This document shows, one piece after another, positions 1-7,581 of a stretch of 13,528 nucleotides of DNA (positions are counted from its first letter, which is position 1; each line of letters starts with the position of its first letter). This stretch comes from CAZHDB01 sp964531225. GTDB lineage: Archaea; Thermoproteota; Thermoprotei_A; Sulfolobales; Desulfurococcaceae. The stretch lies in assembly GCA_964531225.1 (NCBI GenBank), contig CAZHDB010000038.1, positions 1 through 13,528 of the forward strand, written 5' to 3'. Both the position numbers and the translations under genes were made by a program. The notes beneath the pieces were generated by a model. It had not been told where the DNA came from. It searched no databases and was given only the letters and a program-made list of their open reading frames with translations.

Positions 1-168
1 CCTCTAGAGATCTACATCAATAACGTAGTGGTACCTTATCAAAATGATACGCCACCTGTAAATCTCAAGGTATGTTTTGGTGCAATTCTCTGTCCACCAG
101 GGGAGGGTGATTCTAGTATGCAATACTCGGTATGTACGGCGTTTCCAATTCCGGTGAGACCTGGTTGA
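1..168 (+). CDS. 3' end of an unrecognised protein (5' part outside the window)
   Basis: Frame 1 is open from the first base to a TGA at 166-168, giving 55 residues, while the other two forward frames hit stops within the first 25 bases. The visible end is rich in beta-formers and prolines (starting PLEIYINNVVVPYQ and ending FPIPVRPG) and contains three cysteines. It has no transmembrane segment. This would suit the C-terminal beta domain of an exported or surface protein, but that is only an impression and I do not recognise the family. The next gene starts 11 bases after the stop, with its ribosome binding site overlapping the stop codon, so the two are very likely co-transcribed. An internal GGAGGGTGA followed by an in-frame ATG at 118 is taken as chance coding sequence. 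Confidence 0.6.
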   Translation, partial: PLEIYINNVVVPYQNDTPPVNLKVCFGAILCPPGEGDSSMQYSVCTAFPIPVRPG

Positions 169-174
169 AGGAGG
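168..174 (+). promoter_or_regulatory. Ribosome binding site deciding the start at 180
   Basis: AAGGAGG lies 5 bases upstream of the ATG at 180 and overlaps the TGA stop of the preceding gene. It is a near-perfect Shine-Dalgarno sequence. It rules out the longer in-frame reading from the ATG at 132, which would overlap the upstream coding region by 37 bases. Confidence 0.85.
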
Positions 175-179
175 AAAAT

Positions 180-1028
180 ATGCAATCTATTAAAAGAATA
201 CTGATTAGGAACGTACATACTATTTTTCTCTTAGTAATTTTGTTACTAACTATAATACTTTGTAACTGTTATCCATTTTTCTTGATTGAGCCATATTCCA
301 AACATATACTTTATCCTAATGCTTATGCAGCAAAACTAGGCTTGATTATTAATGGTTTAGTCATTATTATTGTAGGCCTAACTCCATATCTTTATACAAT
401 ACTTTCTTTAAGGGATTCATGGAATAGATTTGATAGAAAGGCATTTATTATATTTGGAATTTTTATTCTTTGGACCATGGTTCCTGGCTTAATAGTTATA
501 TCGGCTCTGCTATTGTATGTTATACCATGTGAAAGCCTTGATTTAGTAGGAGGTTACAGTGTATACTATGGATATTTATCTACTACCGTCCTAGGACTTA
601 TTCACTTGTTCATCGATCCCTTAGTTTTTATCCTAATTATTATGTTTCTAGCTAAGAAATATAAGGGATTATTTGGCTCGAAGAGCAGAATATTCATATA
701 TATCTTTCTTTATTGGTTTATAGTATCTGTTGTAATAACGACTTTTGTGTCAGCCGTTGGAGCTATTATTGACTATATACTTGGAGTTATTAGCCCAACT
801 GCGCCATCGATCTATCTACGTGGGTGGCATCCAAAAGCTGTGGAGAATTTAGTTGAAATAGCAAAATCCGAGGGGCTTACAGCTGCTAATGCTTATCGTT
901 CTAGTACTGCACTTCCTACTTGGGGAACCTTAATTAGTGTTATGATAATGTCTGTATTAATAGCGAGAACTACAAGATGGATATTAGGCAAACTTGGGAT
1001 CAAGATTGAGATAATTAGTCAGGATTAG
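180..1028 (+). CDS. Six-helix integral membrane protein, function unknown
   Basis: A 282-residue protein with about six hydrophobic segments, at roughly residues 12-36, 50-76, 88-115, 131-157, 171-203 and 249-267. A polar loop of about 45 residues (around 205-247) precedes the last helix. I see no Walker, transporter-signature or enzyme motif, so no function is assigned. It could be a permease-like subunit or a partner of the protein encoded just upstream; the 11-base gap and the ribosome binding site on the upstream stop codon make an operon likely. The start at 180 is chosen because of that strong site. The stop codon overlaps the stop of the convergent surface-protein gene, so transcription from the two sides must meet here without an intergenic terminator. 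Confidence 0.75.
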   Translation: MQSIKRILIRNVHTIFLLVILLLTIILCNCYPFFLIEPYSKHILYPNAYAAKLGLIINGLVIIIVGLTPYLYTILSLRDSWNRFDRKAFIIFGIFILWTMVPGLIVISALLLYVIPCESLDLVGGYSVYYGYLSTTVLGLIHLFIDPLVFILIIMFLAKKYKGLFGSKSRIFIYIFLYWFIVSVVITTFVSAVGAIIDYILGVISPTAPSIYLRGWHPKAVENLVEIAKSEGLTAANAYRSSTALPTWGTLISVMIMSVLIARTTRWILGKLGIKIEIISQD

Positions 1029-1930
1029 GTTTTTCCCCTTAATACGTAAGTGATTGCCTTAGCTAATACAAGAATTATGATAACGGTTATGGCTGCCAAA
1101 ACAAGGTCATAGGTTGTGTCAGAGTGGTTTTCATTTTCCTGTAAATTCTGTGATATATTTTCTAAGCTATTATAAGCTGTATATGAAGGTAGGATGTGAG
1201 ATGTCTCGGCTTCATTATTGATTAAAGACGGAGTTCTAAGTATACCTGTATTTGTAATGGATTCTTCGGTCTCATTTATTTCTATGAAATTACCTATTAA
1301 GGAACTTTCATTGTGTGAAGCCTCTTCATTAATTTCTTCGGGAACGGTATCAGTATCATTTACTAGGATAGATATGTATGAGTCGTTTGTATTAAGGGTT
1401 GAAGATTGTACTATTATTACTGACCCCGTCTTTATCGTTAGCATATCGATATAGACTATATAGACAGTGTTGCCTCCAATAATAAGGCTTGTTACATTAT
1501 CTGTATAAATTCCATATTTGAACACTTTATATATTCCTGAAAATATTTCTAATGTAATATTCCTATTAATTAGAATAGATGCATTATATAGTGTAATTAT
1601 CTCATGTGGACTAAGATAAAATGAAGAATTAGAAATAATTAACGTCTGGCGAACGACTGGTACATTATTATAATATATTTCCATACTAGGGTATTCGATA
1701 ATATTTATATTTAGTGGACGGTCTACAAGATTATAAATAATTATGGAAATAAGTATGTATGTTTGATTATCATGATCAATTTCATTAACAATAATCCTAA
1801 CATCGGCATATAACGGTTCATCTAAATTATTTTGTTTAGGAGATAATGACGAAGCTGATACATAAGAACTACTAAGCAGAATTAAAATTAATCCAAAAAT
1901 AAGTAAAGAATTGTTTATATTTTTAAACAC
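1025..1930 (-). CDS. Secreted, C-terminally anchored, sequon-rich surface protein
   Basis: A 301-residue protein starting with GTG; GGTGA sits 5 bases upstream on the minus strand. Residues 1 to about 27 form a signal peptide (short basic start, long Leu/Ile core, VSASS end). Residues about 275-297 form a single transmembrane helix followed by a short basic tail (RGKT), so the body should face outside. Residues 40-190 look beta-rich. Residues about 195-272 are acidic, Asn/Ser/Thr-rich and probably an extended stalk. I count 11 N-X-S/T sequons outside the signal peptide, suggesting dense N-glycosylation. No known domain was recognised. It lies 91 bases downstream of a GH57 gene on the same strand, so it might be read from the same transcript, but a functional link to glucan metabolism is not shown. 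Its last bases overlap the end of the convergent membrane gene. Confidence 0.75.
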   Translation of the reverse strand: MFKNINNSLLIFGLILILLSSSYVSASSLSPKQNNLDEPLYADVRIIVNEIDHDNQTYILISIIIYNLVDRPLNINIIEYPSMEIYYNNVPVVRQTLIISNSSFYLSPHEIITLYNASILINRNITLEIFSGIYKVFKYGIYTDNVTSLIIGGNTVYIVYIDMLTIKTGSVIIVQSSTLNTNDSYISILVNDTDTVPEEINEEASHNESSLIGNFIEINETEESITNTGILRTPSLINNEAETSHILPSYTAYNSLENISQNLQENENHSDTTYDLVLAAITVIIILVLAKAITYVLRGKT

Positions 1931-1997
1931 TCAATTCACCATTTCTAAAGTATAATAATGTACCTTATAATCCTTTGGATTAGGAGGTTTCAGAATT

Positions 1998-2022
1998 GAC
2001 TGTATATATTTTTTGTACAGTC
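1998..2022. repeat. Inverted repeat, 7 bp arms with 11-base A/T-rich loop
   Basis: GACTGTA at 1998-2004 pairs with TACAGTC at 2016-2022. The repeat touches the last base of the TAG stop of the upstream GH57 gene and lies 68 bases before the start of the surface-protein gene. In the minus-strand transcript it would form a hairpin directly after the stop. No U-run follows the stem in that direction, so it is not a classical terminator; RNA processing, partial termination or a protein binding site are all possible. Confidence 0.4.
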
Positions 2023-3959
2023 TAGACGGGATTAGGTCTAACATATGGTTTAACATCTACTTCTATTGATTTCGAATCTACTAGGAATCCATCTATAGTT
2101 AAAGCTGCTGATATAATGACCTTGCCCCATTGTATGAATTTTATCCGAATATCTCTAGTATACTTATTCTTAGCTTTTATCACCAATGGCTTTATAGATC
2201 CCGAGCCAAGAATTTCTATACCTAGCCCCCCGATCCTTACAGCTATCCGAATATCTTTTTCAAAGTCATTAATTATTTCTATGGATGCTTTAGCTTCAAG
2301 ACCTTCTATTGTTTCTCCTATTACTCCAATATTATTGATCCTTATTTTCTCTAGTACAGGCTCAATAGCTGAGTCAAATTCCCGTAGCCAGGTTGTTATA
2401 ATCATTGGTGACCAGAACTCGGCCCACCAATAATCGCTATCGAGTGCATGCCATAGTGCCCATCTAGCCTTTTTACTTCTATTATCTCTTCCACTAATCA
2501 TTCTTTCATAAGCACGGATCATTCTATATCTTTTGGCTACTTCGATCCAGTATCTCTCATGATCTTCTTTTTCTCCTCTCCACTTCCTAAATGTCCCTAG
2601 CCATGTATTGGTAGGTATATATTTTAGAATTCTCCTTGCAGGAACTTTCTCATAAATTTCTCTTAAATGGCTTAATTTGATAAAACCGTATCTTGACATA
2701 TTAATGAGATAGTCTGTTAACTTATCTAGAAATACGGCAGTATATGGCGGATTTCTAGGAAATACCATCCAGTTCTCTCCATCAAGCGCCAGAACTAATG
2801 TTTGAATATTTCTATTAAACCATTTCCTTGCAATCATTAATGAAAATTCATATGCATTTCTCCATGCATTATATTCGTTAGGGAAATTGTTTTGAAAACT
2901 CATTATATTACTTAGTTCCTGGTCTCTGAAAAATATCGTTATATAGTCCCCCATAGCCGTATTAATTGCTAAGTATGGTTCATAGGGAGTATTCTTATCG
3001 CCTTCAGCATGATAGAAATGATGTTTATCGTCTAGCACAGTATACTCTATCCCATTAGCTTTATAGATAGGTATTAGTCCCATTGAAAAGGCCATTTCAG
3101 GTGTCCATAGCCCTAATGCTTCATAGTTATTACCCATTGCCTTCTTAGTCAAGGTTTTACCATATGATAATTCTTCATCAACTATATCGCCAGCATCCAA
3201 TACATCAACTAGGAACCCAGCTATAGTATGAGCATATAAACTTGTAAGTACATCTATCTGTCCTCTATGCAATGCATCTCTATAATTCTCAAGTGCTTCC
3301 TTAACCTTCATTACTTCAAAACTACTTGAATCGTATTTTTCTCCACTAATAGTCTCTATACCCTTTTCTATAGCCATTAGCCATTGAGCCAAGAGGCTTG
3401 GACTTAAATTGTATGTTGCCTTAAATTCTCTTTTTCTGTCAAGGAGTAATGCATGGTAATGATATGGTCCATAACCATATGGTGCTAAATAACCTCCCCA
3501 TACGTATACATATGCCCATGGACTATGGATTTTTCCATCAGGCATGTAATTCGGTGCCTGATGATGATGCCATACAATTGTAAAGTAAAAAGGTTCTCTT
3601 ATAGATGAATCGGCTACGATAAATGTTGATTTATCAACTTTTTTATCGTCAACATATAGTTCTACAAAATACTCACCAGGATCTTCTTCAATATCTAGTC
3701 TAATAGGCTCGTTTGGCAGTATCTTCTTTTCCTTATCCAATAATTCATAAGATGATTCAAAAGTTAGTTTCTTTTCATTCTTTGGATTGATTATGAATAC
3801 TTTTATTGAAATATTCTTTCTATATCCTTGATTTATTACGAGGATATTGGCTTCTTGATTTTTATTCCTCGGAACAATAGGAGATCTTAAGACTAGATAT
3901 GCTTCGATCCCATTCACGATATTTGGTGATATGAGTCCAGAATACCCTTCATCGGACAT
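2022..3959 (-). CDS. GH57 alpha-glucanase with N-terminal beta domain, apparently cytosolic
   Basis: A 645-residue glycoside hydrolase family 57 protein acting on alpha-1,4 (possibly also alpha-1,6) glucans. Residues about 20-120 form a beta-rich, Ig-like leading domain. The catalytic barrel follows, with motif 1 HHHQAP at 131-136, motif 3 LWTPEMAF with the predicted nucleophile Glu288, motif 4 LALDGENW with the predicted acid/base Asp393, and a late SDYWWAEFW aromatic motif around 508-516. Residues about 540-640 are again beta-rich. Motif 4 and the late aromatic motif resemble those of the amylopullulanase encoded divergently. Exact specificity cannot be read; alpha-amylase or intracellular amylopullulanase are the leading options. 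There is no signal peptide. I prefer the ATG at 3959 because GGTG lies 9 bases upstream; in-frame TTG 3980 and ATG 3974 have no ribosome binding site, and TTG 3980 falls inside an inverted repeat. Confidence 0.88.
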   Translation of the reverse strand: MSDEGYSGLISPNIVNGIEAYLVLRSPIVPRNKNQEANILVINQGYRKNISIKVFIINPKNEKKLTFESSYELLDKEKKILPNEPIRLDIEEDPGEYFVELYVDDKKVDKSTFIVADSSIREPFYFTIVWHHHQAPNYMPDGKIHSPWAYVYVWGGYLAPYGYGPYHYHALLLDRKREFKATYNLSPSLLAQWLMAIEKGIETISGEKYDSSSFEVMKVKEALENYRDALHRGQIDVLTSLYAHTIAGFLVDVLDAGDIVDEELSYGKTLTKKAMGNNYEALGLWTPEMAFSMGLIPIYKANGIEYTVLDDKHHFYHAEGDKNTPYEPYLAINTAMGDYITIFFRDQELSNIMSFQNNFPNEYNAWRNAYEFSLMIARKWFNRNIQTLVLALDGENWMVFPRNPPYTAVFLDKLTDYLINMSRYGFIKLSHLREIYEKVPARRILKYIPTNTWLGTFRKWRGEKEDHERYWIEVAKRYRMIRAYERMISGRDNRSKKARWALWHALDSDYWWAEFWSPMIITTWLREFDSAIEPVLEKIRINNIGVIGETIEGLEAKASIEIINDFEKDIRIAVRIGGLGIEILGSGSIKPLVIKAKNKYTRDIRIKFIQWGKVIISAALTIDGFLVDSKSIEVDVKPYVRPNPV

Positions 3960-3974
3960 TAGTGTCAACACCAT

Positions 3975-3999
3975 AATCAATAACTAGCCATTATTGATT
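3975..3999. promoter_or_regulatory. Perfect 9+9 bp inverted repeat, candidate operator
   Basis: AATCAATAA at 3975-3983 is exactly complementary to TTATTGATT at 3991-3999, with a 7-base spacer. It lies just upstream of the preferred start of the minus-strand GH57 gene. A TATA box at 4016-4022 would place the transcription start near 3992-3996, so the repeat would cover the start site, a usual position for an archaeal repressor. In RNA it could also form a 5' leader hairpin. No second copy was noticed at the other gene starts of the window. The regulator is unknown. Confidence 0.5.
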
Positions 4000-4015
4000 T
4001 TTTCTGCAGCTAAGG

Positions 4016-4022
4016 TATATAT
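4016..4022 (-). promoter_or_regulatory. Candidate TATA box for the 2022-3959 GH57 gene
   Basis: On the minus strand the sequence reads AAGGG ATATATA, that is, a purine-rich BRE-like element followed by a TATA box. Standard archaeal spacing puts the transcript start about 25 bases downstream, near 3994, leaving a leader of about 35 bases that includes the GGTG ribosome binding site at 3969-3972. Confidence 0.5.
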
Positions 4023-4056
4023 CCCTTAATGAAGTAATTCCAGCTTTTAACTACTT

Positions 4057-4090
4057 ATTTAAATAGTGTCTTCAACTTATAAATTTAAAT
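4057..4090 (+). promoter_or_regulatory. Two ATTTAAAT elements, candidate promoter of the amylopullulanase gene
   Basis: The octamer ATTTAAAT occurs at 4057-4064 and again at 4083-4090, the latter within CTTATAAATTTAAATAA. Both are good archaeal TATA-box candidates. The second would start transcription near 4108-4112, about 33 bases before the ATG at 4144. The copies are 26 bases apart; in such AT-rich DNA the duplication may be chance. Confidence 0.45.
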
Positions 4091-4131
4091 AACACTAATC
4101 CTACATAGTATTTTGAAAAGAATTGGTCAAT

Positions 4132-4135
4132 GGTG
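4132..4135 (+). promoter_or_regulatory. GGTG ribosome binding site deciding the start at 4144
   Basis: GGTG sits 8 bases before the ATG at 4144. The longer in-frame reading from TTG 4123 would place this site inside the coding region, has no ribosome binding site of its own and would add seven residues in front of a typical signal peptide. Confidence 0.5.
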
Positions 4136-4143
4136 TCCTATTG

Positions 4144-7100
4144 ATGGTTCTAAAAAAGATCCTATGTATATTACTTATATCTTTTATCACGATACAATTA
4201 ACCATGGTATCTGTTCATGTAAGATCAGAGAGTTCAGAGCCTCTTTATGTAATGTTTATATGGCATTATCATCAGCCATGGTATTATTCTGCCAATGAAT
4301 CATATTTTATATTGCCATGGGTAAGGATGCATAGTGTAGGTAATTACTATAAAATGGCATATATACTGTCTAAATATCCTAGTATCAAGGTAACATTTAC
4401 TTTTTCAGGTTCCTTGATAACTCAATTGAAAGATTATGTTGAAAGAGGAGTCATGGATGTTAGACAGATAATATCATGGAAAATTGCTAATGGGGAAGAA
4501 TTAACGGCTGCGGATATCTATAATATGCTGAGAATCCCCGGAGGCTTCTTTGATGTAAACTGGGCAAGAATAGTAGAGCAAATACCTAGGTACATGGATC
4601 TAAGAGATCGAGCTCAAGCCGCATTTGAGGTATGCGTTGCTTTGCCATTAAGCGAAGACGAATTCATAGAATGTGTAGCTAATAGATTTACTGATGGCAA
4701 TTTTTCAAGTCAGAGAATAATTGATCTTGCTGTAATGTTTAATCTATTTTGGATGGATCCAGAAGTTACCAGGGAAGAATATCCCGAGATTTATCAATTA
4801 ATGGAGAGAGCTAAATCCCGGTCCTTGCCTGAATTTACACGTGATGAACTGAGGCAAGTACTTGAAGCACATATTGATATAATGAGTAAGATTCTTCCCA
4901 AGTATAGGCAATTAGTGAGTAACGGGCAGATAGAGTTAATACCAGTTCCATACAGTCATCCATTAGCCCCATTAATAGTTGATTTTGGCTGGATGGAGGA
5001 TCTTGCTATGCATGTGGAGAAAAGTATAGAGCTGTTTGAAGAAGTATTTAATTATACACCAGTTGGTATGTGGCCAGCTGAGCAAGCAATTAATGAATAT
5101 GTTGCTAGAATTATGGCTGATCAGGGTATACAATGGATAGCGTCTGATCAAAGCATTCTCCAGAAGACAGGTATTAATGCTGATTTACTAGATAACTATG
5201 GGGTTCCATGGTATTTTGATTATGATAATAAAAGAGTATATTTATTCTTCCGTAATACATTACTCAGCAACCTCATAAGCTTTGACTATGCTAATTATGA
5301 ATCAGCTGATGCTGCTGTAGCGGATCTAATTAATAGACTAGAGAGTATAGCTAGTCAAGCTACTGGGCCAAGATTCGTTGTTATAGCACTAGATGGAGAG
5401 AATCCTTGGGAACATTACGAGGAGTTCGGTGATACATTCCTTAATAAACTGTATCAAGAATTAGCGGAGCTACAAGATCAAGGAATAATAATGACTACTA
5501 CACCTAGAGAATTCCTACAACAACATAGTGATTTAGCTAAAGAACTTCCGCTAAGAAATTACGAATACCTGGATCTGATCGGTAAGGATATAGCTGATAT
5601 TCCACTCGACAGTTATGGAGATGCCTATGATCAGTTGCCAAGGAGAACTGTATCGGCACGACTACCAGAGGGTTCATGGGGTGGAGGAGAACTAGCTATA
5701 TGGATTGGAGATAGGCAGGAGAATAGTGCATGGATGTGGCTTGCTAAGGCGAGAGAAGAAGTACTAGATGCTCTTGGTGTTGATTCCATGCTTGATGCAT
5801 ATGATGTTAATCCGGATGTTGTTGAATACCTGTTGAGGGCTGAAGCTAGTGATTGGTTCTGGTGGTATGGTTTTGATGGCGGGGGCTCTCCGGAGACATT
5901 TGATCCATTATTTAAAGCGTTTATGAGAAGAGCTTATGAATTAGCCGGTTTAACGCCCCCCGATTACCTTAATGCTTATTTTTATCCAGATGCTACTGCT
6001 AAGGCATGGTTTAATCCTGATGTACCAAAGCCTATTACTCAAAGAATAGATATTGATGGTATACTCGATCCTGTTTGGACTACAGCCATAGAGTCTAAGG
6101 AGGCATTAAATATATCTATTGGGTCAACCTACATATCAAATGCCTACATGGCTGTTGATAGCGAGGGCCTAATGCTTACATTTATTCCATGGCAAGGAGC
6201 AGACCTAACGAGCGTAGAGATCGCAGTGTATACGACTACACCTAGGAGGAGTCTGAGTCCCTATAATCCAGGATACAATGTCTATCCAAGGTATAGCAAT
6301 AAGGATCTAGGCATAGGATTAGCTTATGAAGTACTAATTAAGCCAAGTGGGAATATAGCGTATGTCAATGCAGCCGATGGTATGGGAGGCTTCTTCCAAC
6401 TATATAAATTGAGTGTAGGTATTGAAGAGGTTGTAGAGATTAAAATACCTTGGAACTATATAGGCCTAGTATCTGGAGATTATTCTTTCTTAACAATAGC
6501 GGTCTATTCTGGAAATGAATTAGTCGAAACTGCTACAAGGCTAGGACTAGTATATAGGTTCCAAGTGCCACGTGGCGGAGCAGCAGCGGCTGCTGCAGGT
6601 AACGTTATTATTGAAATAGAGGATCCGGTAGGTGATGATGATGGTGCTGGTGGATATCAATATCCATTAAATCCCGTATTTAAGCCCGGTGTATTTGATA
6701 TGATTAAGTTCCGTGTAAGTGATGCTGGCGATAAGCTTGTATTTGAGGTACAAGTAGCTGATCTCGGAGGTAATCCTTGGGGAGGCCCTAATGGCTGGTC
6801 ACTACAATATGTACACATATACATACATACGACACTTCCTACACCTGGAAGGACAGATACTTTTGGATTAAACATTAATGTGTCTCAAAATGATGCATGG
6901 CACATAGCATTATTGCTAGCACCGGGATGGGAATCACTTCCTGTACCTGAGGGCCAAAGGGCAGCCCTATATTACTACAATAATACAGTTATTGTGCAGG
7001 ATAGTCTGTTTAAGGTATATGCAGATTCAGCTACAAACACTATTGTTGCGGAAGTAAGTAAATCCTTATTGTTCGACTTAGACCATATTGATAACTGGAG

Positions 7101-7581
7101 CTACGTAGTTGCATTAACAAGTTATGATGGCTACGGAGACATGAGGATAAGATCGTTTAGTACAGAAGCTCAGGACTGGGTTGTTGGAGCACCGGATTAT
7201 GCACAAGCAATACTGGCTAATGTAATACCACGTGTAATGGATCTATTGGCGCCTACAGCAGAGGATCAATATAGAATGCTAAATACATTTACAGTAGAAC
7301 TAGTTGATAATGTTTTTACTGGAGAATATGCTATAGTAAATGGAATCAATAAGTCAGTAGTAGAAGCGCCTAAAGTAATTATTAAAGAAGTAACATTAAC
7401 AGAGACCGAAACAATTACTGAAACAACTACAGAGACTATAGTAACTACTACAACAACTACGACCACAGTACCTGAAGTTATTGAGACAATGAATGTTCCA
7501 TTAACGATAACATTTACATTATTAGCATTGGTTATAGGAATTGCTATCGGATACGTACTTCCATTCAGGAAAAGATTTTAA
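4144..7581 (+). CDS. apu: Exported, membrane-anchored GH57 amylopullulanase
   Basis: A 1145-residue enzyme predicted to hydrolyse alpha-1,4 and alpha-1,6 bonds of starch, glycogen and pullulan at the cell surface. Residues 1 to about 29 are a signal peptide (MVLKK then a hydrophobic core). The GH57 catalytic part shows motif 1 HYHQPW at 41-46, motif 2 IELIPVPYSHP at 263-273, motif 3 GMWPAEQAI with predicted nucleophile Glu313, motif 4 IALDGENPWEHY with predicted acid/base Asp417, and the SWGGGELAIWIGD and EASDWFWWYGFDGG segments at 511-523 and 567-580 typical of Thermococcales amylopullulanases. The 104-residue spacing of the two catalytic residues fits those enzymes. A beta module follows (about 635-810), then a Gly/Ala hinge (811-819), then a glucodextranase C-terminal-like domain (about 820-1035) starting with an Asp-rich DPVGDDDG segment. 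Next come a Thr-rich stalk (about 1084-1109), a transmembrane helix (about 1118-1140) and the tail FRKRF. Transcribed divergently from the other amylopullulanase-like GH57 gene. Confidence 0.92.
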   Translation: MVLKKILCILLISFITIQLTMVSVHVRSESSEPLYVMFIWHYHQPWYYSANESYFILPWVRMHSVGNYYKMAYILSKYPSIKVTFTFSGSLITQLKDYVERGVMDVRQIISWKIANGEELTAADIYNMLRIPGGFFDVNWARIVEQIPRYMDLRDRAQAAFEVCVALPLSEDEFIECVANRFTDGNFSSQRIIDLAVMFNLFWMDPEVTREEYPEIYQLMERAKSRSLPEFTRDELRQVLEAHIDIMSKILPKYRQLVSNGQIELIPVPYSHPLAPLIVDFGWMEDLAMHVEKSIELFEEVFNYTPVGMWPAEQAINEYVARIMADQGIQWIASDQSILQKTGINADLLDNYGVPWYFDYDNKRVYLFFRNTLLSNLISFDYANYESADAAVADLINRLESIASQATGPRFVVIALDGENPWEHYEEFGDTFLNKLYQELAELQDQGIIMTTTPREFLQQHSDLAKELPLRNYEYLDLIGKDIADIPLDSYGDAYDQLPRRTVSARLPEGSWGGGELAIWIGDRQENSAWMWLAKAREEVLDALGVDSMLDAYDVNPDVVEYLLRAEASDWFWWYGFDGGGSPETFDPLFKAFMRRAYELAGLTPPDYLNAYFYPDATAKAWFNPDVPKPITQRIDIDGILDPVWTTAIESKEALNISIGSTYISNAYMAVDSEGLMLTFIPWQGADLTSVEIAVYTTTPRRSLSPYNPGYNVYPRYSNKDLGIGLAYEVLIKPSGNIAYVNAADGMGGFFQLYKLSVGIEEVVEIKIPWNYIGLVSGDYSFLTIAVYSGNELVETATRLGLVYRFQVPRGGAAAAAAGNVIIEIEDPVGDDDGAGGYQYPLNPVFKPGVFDMIKFRVSDAGDKLVFEVQVADLGGNPWGGPNGWSLQYVHIYIHTTLPTPGRTDTFGLNINVSQNDAWHIALLLAPGWESLPVPEGQRAALYYYNNTVIVQDSLFKVYADSATNTIVAEVSKSLLFDLDHIDNWSYVVALTSYDGYGDMRIRSFSTEAQDWVVGAPDYAQAILANVIPRVMDLLAPTAEDQYRMLNTFTVELVDNVFTGEYAIVNGINKSVVEAPKVIIKEVTLTETETITETTTETIVTTTTTTTTVPEVIETMNVPLTITFTLLALVIGIAIGYVLPFRKRF
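7384..7470 (+). repeat. Thr/Glu-rich low-complexity stretch coding for the surface stalk
   Basis: Codons for about residues 1081-1109 of the amylopullulanase are dominated by Thr, with the pattern TETETITETTTET and then a run of eight Thr. The Thr codons are mixed (ACA, ACT, ACG, ACC), so protein-level selection for an extended, possibly O-glycosylated spacer is more likely than DNA repeat slippage. Confidence 0.6.

Noticed and set aside
101..168. Possible 16-residue gene starting at ATG 118 after GGGAGGGTGA
   Set aside because: The ATG is in frame with the longer open frame that runs in from the window edge; the purine-rich stretch simply codes for Gly-Glu-Gly-Asp.
132..179. Longer start (ATG 132) for the six-helix membrane protein
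   Set aside because: It overlaps the upstream open frame by 37 bases and lacks a ribosome binding site, while ATG 180 has AAGGAGG at ideal spacing.
3548..3575. TGATGATG resembling a C box of a C/D guide RNA
   Set aside because: It is the reverse complement of the His codons of the HHHQ catalytic motif, and no matching D box lies at a suitable distance.
4113..4298. Short open frame starting at TTG 4113 ahead of and inside the amylopullulanase gene
   Set aside because: It overlaps the signal peptide and motif 1 of the GH57 gene in another frame and has no recognisable product.
7266..7470. Antisense open frame and Val repeat opposite the Thr-rich stalk
   Set aside because: It is a shadow of the Thr codon run of the amylopullulanase; there is no ribosome binding site or independent support.
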